Origin: Omnitrophica WOR_2 bacterium RBG_13_41_10
GTDB lineage: Bacteria; Omnitrophota; Gorgyraeia; Gygaellales; Profunditerraquicolaceae
Reading direction: 5' to 3'
Length of the DNA: 37,524 nucleotides
Assembly (NCBI GenBank): GCA_001805465.1
Contig: MHGH01000015.1
Coordinates: 20,709 to 58,232, forward strand
The notes under the pieces were generated by a model that did not search any database, was not told the origin of the DNA, and saw only the letters and a program-made list of their open reading frames with translations. The first letter of the stretch is position 1. Each line of letters begins with the position of its first letter. The position numbers were made by a program, and so were the translations under genes. Below, one piece after another: positions 32,292 through 37,524 of this stretch.

Positions 32292-33350
32292 ATGTTTGAA
32301 AAGTTAGAAAAGTTAGAAAAACGTTATCAGGAATTAGAAGAAATCTTGGCTTCGCTCGAGGTTATTTCCAAAAAAGAACAGTATAATAAATACGCCAAGG
32401 AATTATCGGACTTGAAAGAACCGGTTTTTTTATTCAGGGAATATAAAAAGATAAATTCTGAAATAAAAGACCTGAAAAATATGCTACAGGAAAAACACGA
32501 TCAACAGTTTATGGATTTGGCAAAAGGAGAACTCAATGATTTAAAAAATAAACTCCTGAATTTAGAGGAGGAGATCAAGCAATCGTTAGTTGAAGAAGAT
32601 AAAGATAGCGGTAAGGATATGATGATAGAAATAAGGCAGGGCACCGGAGGCGATGAAGCAGGTTTATTTGCCGCTGATCTCTACCGGATGTACACTAAAT
32701 ACGCCTTAAATAAAGGTTGGGCTACAGAAATAATGTCTCTTAATTCCAATGAACTAGGAGGTTTTAAGGAAGTAGTTTTTAGCATCAAAGGAAAAGATGC
32801 TTATAAAAGGCTAAAGTTTGAAAGCGGCGTACACCGTGTGCAGCGTGTTCCTACTACTGAGGCCCAGGGCCGCATTCATACCTCCACAGCAACGGTGGCA
32901 ATATTGGTTGAGCCTGAAGAAGTAGAATTTGTGATTGAACCCAAAGACTTAAGGATAGATACTTACCGTTCTTCCGGCCCAGGCGGACAACATATGCAGA
33001 AGACCGATTCAGCGGTAAGAATCACGCATTTACCTAGCGGCACAGTTGTCGCCTGCCAGGATGAGCGCTCGCAGATAAAAAATAAAAGCAAGGCAATGAG
33101 GATCCTGCGCGCCCGGCTTTTAGATGCCAGACAAATGGAAGAGGCAAAAAGGATGTCTGCCGCAAGGAAATCCCAGATTGGCTCAGGTGATAGAAGCGAA
33201 AAAATCCGCACTTATAATTTTCCCGATCGGCGCGTCACCGACCATCGGATTAATTTTACCTCGCATCAGCTGGAGGCCATATTAGAAGGCGATATGGATG
33301 AATTATCCGATGCTGTTCTGAAAGCAGCACAGGAGAAAAAGAATGAATGA
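32292..33350 (+). CDS. prfA: Peptide chain release factor 1
   Basis: Ends translation at UAA and UAG. The 352-residue protein has an N-terminal coiled-coil region (FEKLEKLEKRYQELEEIL), the PCRF domain, the codon-reading PxT motif as PTT (187-189 in RVPTTEAQGRIHTS), which marks RF1 rather than RF2, and the catalytic GGQ at 231-233 (SGPGGQHMQKTDSAVR). Met-Gln after GGQH replaces the commoner Val-Asn. It starts 2 bases after rpmE and overlaps prmC by 8 bases, coupling it to the enzyme that methylates its GGQ glutamine. Confidence 0.97.
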   Translation: MFEKLEKLEKRYQELEEILASLEVISKKEQYNKYAKELSDLKEPVFLFREYKKINSEIKDLKNMLQEKHDQQFMDLAKGELNDLKNKLLNLEEEIKQSLVEEDKDSGKDMMIEIRQGTGGDEAGLFAADLYRMYTKYALNKGWATEIMSLNSNELGGFKEVVFSIKGKDAYKRLKFESGVHRVQRVPTTEAQGRIHTSTATVAILVEPEEVEFVIEPKDLRIDTYRSSGPGGQHMQKTDSAVRITHLPSGTVVACQDERSQIKNKSKAMRILRARLLDARQMEEAKRMSAARKSQIGSGDRSEKIRTYNFPDRRVTDHRINFTSHQLEAILEGDMDELSDAVLKAAQEKKNE

Positions 33351-34137
33351 AGCAGAGCTTTTGTTTACGGAAATACTAGATTGCGACAGAGCCCACTTAT
33401 ATTTAAAGAAAGATTTACCTTTAAATAAAGACAAGGTTTCTTTGATATCTTCTGTTTTTAAAAGAAGGGTTTTAGGTGAACCGCTACCGTATATTTTAGG
33501 TAAAACGGAATTTATGGGATTAGAGTTTAAGGTGACAAAAGATGTGTTAATCCCGCGGCAGGAGACGGAGGTTCTGGTAGAAACAGTGTTAAAAATAATG
33601 TACGGTGTACAGAGTACAGGGTACAGTGCAAAGATATTAGATTTAGGAACAGGGTCGGGGTGTATTGCTGTTTCTTTAGCCAAGCATCTTCCTCAATGCC
33701 AAATTGATGCGCTTGATATATCGGATGGCGCATTAGCTGTGGCTAGAGAAAATGCCAAGTTAAATCAAGTAAAAGTTAATTTTATTCAGTCAGACCTATT
33801 TCATAACACTCACTTAGGGCCGTCTGCTTATGATATAATAGTGAGCAATCCTCCTTATGTGGCATCGCAAGATTTAAAACAGTTGCAGGTAGAAATAAGT
33901 TATGAGCCTTCTTGTGCCTTAGACGCTGGTAAAGACGGCCTAGATTTTTATAAACGCATAATTAACGAATCGCCCAAATATTTAAAACCAGAAGGCCTGC
34001 TGATTTTAGAAATAGGATTCAGGCAGCGTTTTTTTATAGAAAAGATATTGCAAGATTCAGGAGTATTTAAAATTATAGAGCTAATACCTGATTATAATAA
34101 TATTGAAAGAGTAATAGTGGCAAAGAAATATGGATAA
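33343..34137 (+). CDS. prmC: Release factor glutamine methyltransferase
   Basis: Methylates the GGQ glutamine of release factors with SAM. The 264-residue protein has a helical N-terminal domain, the SAM motif LDLGTGSG (99-106) and the catalytic NPPY (169-172). Residues 86-96 (MYGVQSTGYSA) between the VLIPRQETEVLVE helix and the first SAM strand are encoded by a run of four GTAC heptamers and look like an insertion; the flanking motifs are intact, so the protein is probably active. It overlaps prfA upstream and murA downstream by 8 bases each. Confidence 0.96.
   Translation: MNEAELLFTEILDCDRAHLYLKKDLPLNKDKVSLISSVFKRRVLGEPLPYILGKTEFMGLEFKVTKDVLIPRQETEVLVETVLKIMYGVQSTGYSAKILDLGTGSGCIAVSLAKHLPQCQIDALDISDGALAVARENAKLNQVKVNFIQSDLFHNTHLGPSAYDIIVSNPPYVASQDLKQLQVEISYEPSCALDAGKDGLDFYKRIINESPKYLKPEGLLILEIGFRQRFFIEKILQDSGVFKIIELIPDYNNIERVIVAKKYG
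33600..33627. repeat. GTAC-heptamer tandem repeat inside prmC
   Basis: Four 7-bp units: GTACGGT, GTACAGA, GTACAGG, GTACAGT. The first three closely match the units GTACGGT, GTACGGA, GTACAGT at 7273-7293 between pyrG and carA. It is read in frame as part of a linker in PrmC. Confidence 0.8.
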
Positions 34138-35392
34138 ACTAATTATTGAGGGTGGGGCTAGGCTAAAAGGGGAAGTGGTTGTTTCAGGCTCAAAGAATTC
34201 AGTGCTTCCCATAATGGCTGCTACTTTACTTACTGACCAGCCTTGTATTATTAAAGGGGTGCCTAATTTACGCGATACCAATACCATGTTAAAGATTCTG
34301 CGTTCCTTAGGCAAGGTTGCTGAATTTGACAAAGGAACAGTTTCCATTATCTCTACCAAGCATGCAAATTTTATCGCGGATTATAAATTAGTTTCGACTA
34401 TGCGTGCTTCATTTTGCGTTTTAGGGCCGATTTTAGCCAAGCTCAAAAAAGCCAAAGTTTCTTTGCCTGGAGGATGCGTTATTGGTCTAAGGCCGGTAGA
34501 TTTACACTTGAAGGGCCTTGTGGCATTAGGTGCGGATATCAGTATCGATTCCGGATATGTGATAGCCAAGGCCAATAAGCTGAAAGGCCACCATCTTTAT
34601 TTAGGAGGAGGTTATGGCTCTTCGGTGTTGGCTACTGATAATATTATCATGGCAGCAACCTTAGCCCAAGGTAAAACCGTAATTGAGGCTGCAGCCTGTG
34701 AGCCAGAAGTAGTAGATTTAGCAGAGTTTCTCATTAAGATGGGGGCAAAGATTAAAGGGCACGGCACTCCTATAGTAGAAATAGAAGGGGTAAAGCATTT
34801 GCATGGGGCAGAGCATGCTATTATTCCGGACCGCATTGAAGCAGGAACACTGATGATAGCCAGCCTTATTACTAAAGGAGATGTTTTGATTAAGAATGTG
34901 CTCTTTCAGCATTTAGGGGCAGTAATTGATAAATTGCAGGAGGCAGGAGCTTATATCATTAAACCAGATTCTGCGGTGCATGTCCGTTGTAAGAAGAAGC
35001 TGCAGCCTATCAACGTTACTACGCTGCCATATCCGGGTTTTCCGACGGATATGCAAGCCCAGATTATGAGCTTGATGACTATAACCCGGGGAATAAGCGT
35101 AATTACCGAAAAGATTTATCCGGATAGGTTTATGCATGTGGCAGAATTAAACCGCATGGGTGCGCATATCCAAAGGGAAGGCCCGCACGCCATTGTCGAG
35201 GGAATAAAACAGTTATCCGGCGCTCCGGTAATGGCCTCAGATTTACGCGCCTCAGCAAGCCTGGTGTTAGCTGGCCTAGTAGCCAGAGGGCAAACTTTAG
35301 TCTCAAGGATTTATCATTTGGAGCGCGGGTATGATAACCTCGATGAGAAATTACGCCAATTGGGGGCTAAGATCTGGAGAGAAAAAGAATGA
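34130..35392 (+). CDS. murA: UDP-N-acetylglucosamine 1-carboxyvinyltransferase
   Basis: First committed step of peptidoglycan synthesis: transfers enolpyruvate from PEP to UDP-GlcNAc. The 420-residue protein has SGSKNSVLPIMAATLL near residue 19, the active-site loop SLPGGCVIGLRPVDLH with Cys116 (the fosfomycin target; Asp would confer resistance) and ELNRMGAHI near 340. Presence of murA with the SpoIID-like enzyme indicates a peptidoglycan wall. The ATG lies 8 bases inside prmC, and trpG starts 4 bases before its end. Confidence 0.97.
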   Translation: MDKLIIEGGARLKGEVVVSGSKNSVLPIMAATLLTDQPCIIKGVPNLRDTNTMLKILRSLGKVAEFDKGTVSIISTKHANFIADYKLVSTMRASFCVLGPILAKLKKAKVSLPGGCVIGLRPVDLHLKGLVALGADISIDSGYVIAKANKLKGHHLYLGGGYGSSVLATDNIIMAATLAQGKTVIEAAACEPEVVDLAEFLIKMGAKIKGHGTPIVEIEGVKHLHGAEHAIIPDRIEAGTLMIASLITKGDVLIKNVLFQHLGAVIDKLQEAGAYIIKPDSAVHVRCKKKLQPINVTTLPYPGFPTDMQAQIMSLMTITRGISVITEKIYPDRFMHVAELNRMGAHIQREGPHAIVEGIKQLSGAPVMASDLRASASLVLAGLVARGQTLVSRIYHLERGYDNLDEKLRQLGAKIWREKE

Positions 35393-35952
35393 TCCTGATG
35401 ATTGATAATTACGATTCTTTTACCTATAATCTGGTGCAGTATTTTGGCGAGTTGGGGCAAAATATCCGGGTATTTAGGAATGATAAAATTACCCTCCAGC
35501 AGATTAAAAGATTAAATCCGGATAAGATTGTGATTTCGCCTGGTCCGGGTAGGCCGGAAAATGCCGGGATCTCCTGCGCCGTAATCAAAGAATTCGCTGG
35601 CAAGATTCCTATATTGGGAGTGTGTTTAGGCCATCAGGCAATCGGTTATGTTTACCGAGGTAAGATTATCGGAGCCAAAAAACTGATGCACGGTAAGACC
35701 TCCCGGATTTACCATAATAAACAAACAATCTTTAAAGGTATACCCAACCCTTTTGAGGCCACGCGTTATCATTCGTTAATTGTAGAAAAAAAGAGCTTAC
35801 CTGAATGTTTAGATATAATCGCCTGGACAAGAGAGGGAGAGATTATGGGCTTAAAGCATAAGAAATTTCCTTTATGGGGAGTGCAGTTTCACCCCGAATC
35901 CATTCTTACTAAAAAAGGCAAAGATATCTTAGCTAATTTTCTAAAAGTATGA
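35389..35952 (+). CDS. trpG: Anthranilate / aminodeoxychorismate synthase glutaminase subunit
   Basis: Class I glutaminase giving ammonia to TrpE (tryptophan) or PabB (folate). The 187-residue protein has MIDNYDSFTYNLVQYF at the start, the oxyanion-loop segment SPGPGRPENAG, the nucleophile Cys79 (GVCLGHQ) and His168/Glu170 (VQFHPES). trpD and trpC follow, but no trpE or pabB is in the window. Since homologues often serve both partners, dual use for tryptophan and folate is possible. It overlaps murA and trpD by 4 bases each. Confidence 0.95.
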   Translation: MILMIDNYDSFTYNLVQYFGELGQNIRVFRNDKITLQQIKRLNPDKIVISPGPGRPENAGISCAVIKEFAGKIPILGVCLGHQAIGYVYRGKIIGAKKLMHGKTSRIYHNKQTIFKGIPNPFEATRYHSLIVEKKSLPECLDIIAWTREGEIMGLKHKKFPLWGVQFHPESILTKKGKDILANFLKV

Positions 35953-36947
35953 TTCACGAGATAACCCAGATACTCACTGATAAGACCAATCTTAGCGCAA
36001 ATCAGATGGAAATAGCCATGGAAGAAATTATGAGCGGACGTGCCGATACCGCAGATATCGTTTCCTTTTTAACCAGCCTGAATAAAAAAGGCCAAACCCT
36101 GCAAGAATTGACCGCAGCCGTTGCAGTAATGCGTAAATACGCCACTAAAATCAATACAGTCGCCTCAACTGTTTTAGATACCTGCGGAACAGGAGGCGAT
36201 AATAAAAATACTTTTAATGTTTCTACGGTTACGGCATTTGTGGCTAGTGGCGCTGGCATTACGGTGGCCAAACACGGTAACCGTTCAGTATCAAGCTGTT
36301 GTGGTAGTGCAGATATATTAGAGGCCTTAGGGGTCAATATTAATTTAACTAAAGAAAAAATAGAAACATGCCTGAATGATATAGGTATAGCATTTCTCTT
36401 TGCCCAGAATCTGCATCCGGCGATGAAATATGCCATGCCGGCAAGGAAACAAATAGCCCAAAGGACAATTTTTAATATCTTAGGGCCCCTGACTAATCCT
36501 GCGGGCGCCAGCCATCAATTAGTCGGCGTATATGATCTGGGTTTGACAAAGTTGTTGGCAGCAGTATTGGGGAATCTCGGTAGTAAACATGCCTTGGTAG
36601 TCCACGGTGAAGACGGATTAGATGAAATTACTACTACCGGAAAAACTTTTATAGCAGAATTCGTTCAGGGTAAACTAAAGAGTTACGAAGTAATTCCGGA
36701 AGATTTTGGATTGAAAAGAGCTCGTCTAGAAGATTTAAAAGGTGGCACTATAGCCGATAATGCCGTAATTATGATGGATATATTAAAAGGCCAGGTTGGG
36801 CCTAGACGGGATATAGTTATTTTAAACGCAGCAGCAGCGATATATGCAGCAGATAGGTCCAAGTCTATTAAAGAGGCTATACCTTTGGCTTATGAAGCAA
36901 TAGATTCCGGCAGCGCCTTAAAAAAGCTAGAATTATTAAAGGAATAA
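35949..36947 (+). CDS. trpD: Anthranilate phosphoribosyltransferase
   Basis: Second step of tryptophan synthesis: joins anthranilate to PRPP. The 332-residue protein has the PRPP-binding DTCGTGGDNKNTFNVST (GTGGD at 80-84), KHGNRSVSSCCGSADILEALG (KHGNR at 108-112) and LGPLTNPAGA near 178. It overlaps trpG by 4 bases, and its stop abuts the trpC ATG, so the genes are translated as one unit. Confidence 0.97.
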   Translation: MIHEITQILTDKTNLSANQMEIAMEEIMSGRADTADIVSFLTSLNKKGQTLQELTAAVAVMRKYATKINTVASTVLDTCGTGGDNKNTFNVSTVTAFVASGAGITVAKHGNRSVSSCCGSADILEALGVNINLTKEKIETCLNDIGIAFLFAQNLHPAMKYAMPARKQIAQRTIFNILGPLTNPAGASHQLVGVYDLGLTKLLAAVLGNLGSKHALVVHGEDGLDEITTTGKTFIAEFVQGKLKSYEVIPEDFGLKRARLEDLKGGTIADNAVIMMDILKGQVGPRRDIVILNAAAAIYAADRSKSIKEAIPLAYEAIDSGSALKKLELLKE

Positions 36948-37524
36948 ATGAAGAAAAACGATACTTTAAAAGAAATCATCCAAAAGAAAAAAGAAGAAAT
37001 TCTTTTATCTAAACAATCGCTTCCCGAAGAGCAATTAAAAGCGAAGATTCCACAATTGGCGCCTAGGCGTCCTTTCTTAGAAGCAATCCATAAACCCCGC
37101 AATATTTCGTTGATTGCCGAAATAAAAAAAGCTTCCCCTTCGCGAGGTGTTATCCGCGAAAATTTTAACCACCAACAGATCGCTCAAATTTATCAAGAGT
37201 GCGAAGTGCAGGCTATATCAGTATTGACAGAATCCAATTATTTTCAAGGGAACTTAAATTATCTCAATGAAATAAAAGGATTAACCAGCGTGCCTATTTT
37301 AAGAAAGGATTTTATCTTGGAGCCTTACCAAGTCTATGAGTCGCGTTTTTACGGTGCAGATGCCATACTTCTCATTGTTGATTTATTATCAAAGGAAAAA
37401 TTATCCGAATTGATACCTTTGTGTGAAGAGTTAGGATTGGATTATATCTTAGAGGTGCATAACGAGAAGGACTTAAAGAAAGCCTTAAGTTTAAAGGCCC
37501 CTATAATCGGGATAAATAACCGGG
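36948..37524 (+). CDS. trpC: Indole-3-glycerol phosphate synthase, 3' end outside window
   Basis: Closes the indole ring from CdRP in tryptophan synthesis. The frame runs open from ATG 36948, directly after the trpD stop, to the window edge: 192 residues of an expected 255-270. The TIM-barrel signatures are ISLIAEIKKASPSRGVI near residue 49, ISVLTESNYFQGN near 91, VPILRKDFILEPYQVYESRFYGADAILLI near 114 and the late ILEVHNEKDL and IIGINNR. The remaining barrel strands lie beyond base 37524. Confidence 0.95.
   Translation, partial: MKKNDTLKEIIQKKKEEILLSKQSLPEEQLKAKIPQLAPRRPFLEAIHKPRNISLIAEIKKASPSRGVIRENFNHQQIAQIYQECEVQAISVLTESNYFQGNLNYLNEIKGLTSVPILRKDFILEPYQVYESRFYGADAILLIVDLLSKEKLSELIPLCEELGLDYILEVHNEKDLKKALSLKAPIIGINNR

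Noticed and set aside
32296..32325. 9-bp tandem repeat (GAAAAGTTA) at the start of prfA
   Set aside because: It encodes the ordinary coiled-coil repeat EKLEKLEK of release factor 1 and needs no special explanation.
33303..33733. Antisense open frames over prmC
   Set aside because: They mirror a strong, motif-complete gene on the plus strand and have no recognisable protein features or start signals.
1..37524. CRISPR arrays, tRNA/rRNA genes, insertion sequences, phage or defence systems
   Set aside because: No regular spacer-repeat arrays, cloverleaf candidates in gaps, transposases, integrases or defence genes could be seen; the heptamer arrays are contiguous without spacers.

Overview
The window is a dense, entirely plus-strand stretch of bacterial chromosome (AT-rich, about 40% GC by eye). 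It carries 35 protein genes, two of them cut by the window edges. Most neighbours overlap by a few bases or sit within 20 bases of each other. I see no tRNA, rRNA, CRISPR array, transposase or prophage gene, and no gene-free stretch longer than 300 bases (the longest is 5411-5654). The content suggests a strict anaerobe with a Wood-Ljungdahl pathway: a bacterial-type acetyl-CoA synthase AcsB with all six metal-cluster cysteines, FchA, FolD, MetF, the Fe-S epoxyqueuosine reductase QueH and the Fe-S type of PurF. A SpoIID-like peptidoglycan enzyme and a DUF2905 protein sit among tRNA-modification genes. The style recalls uncultured Omnitrophota (OP3) or related lineages. That placement is an inference from gene content, not from a phylogeny.

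Layout. (1) 1-5410: glutamate synthase, gltB (5' end outside the window) and gltD. (2) 5411-5654: a regulatory gap with a near-consensus promoter, a perfect 16-bp palindrome at the expected transcription start, an intrinsic terminator and two further long inverted repeats. (3) 5655-14713: pyrG, carA, a half-length carB, purS, purQ, purL, purF. Nearly all of (1) and (3) is glutamine-dependent nitrogen assimilation or nucleotide synthesis. (4) 14752-20793: a strong promoter placed so that the queH transcript should be leaderless, then queH, DUF2905, spoIID-like, queA, tgt, trmD, rplS, rnhB, yraN (queuosine, tRNA and ribosome maintenance). (5) 20818-26226: a one-carbon/acetyl-CoA block, fchA, folD, metF, a flavoprotein, acsB. 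(6) 26236-37524: a promoter and a tightly packed run polA, glgA, coaE, rho, rpmE, prfA, prmC, murA, trpG, trpD, trpC (3' end outside the window).

The most noteworthy signals are these. FolD appears to lack the lysine needed for cyclohydrolase activity, and a separate cyclohydrolase (FchA) lies directly upstream. The flavoprotein between metF and acsB keeps its FAD motif but has a wrecked NAD(P)H motif. carB is cut exactly between its two halves. Two families of 7-bp tandem repeats have entered genes (trmD, prmC) and the pyrG-carA gap. Several GC-rich palindromes include one in frame inside gltB. The pyrG upstream region looks like an attenuator or a small RNA gene.
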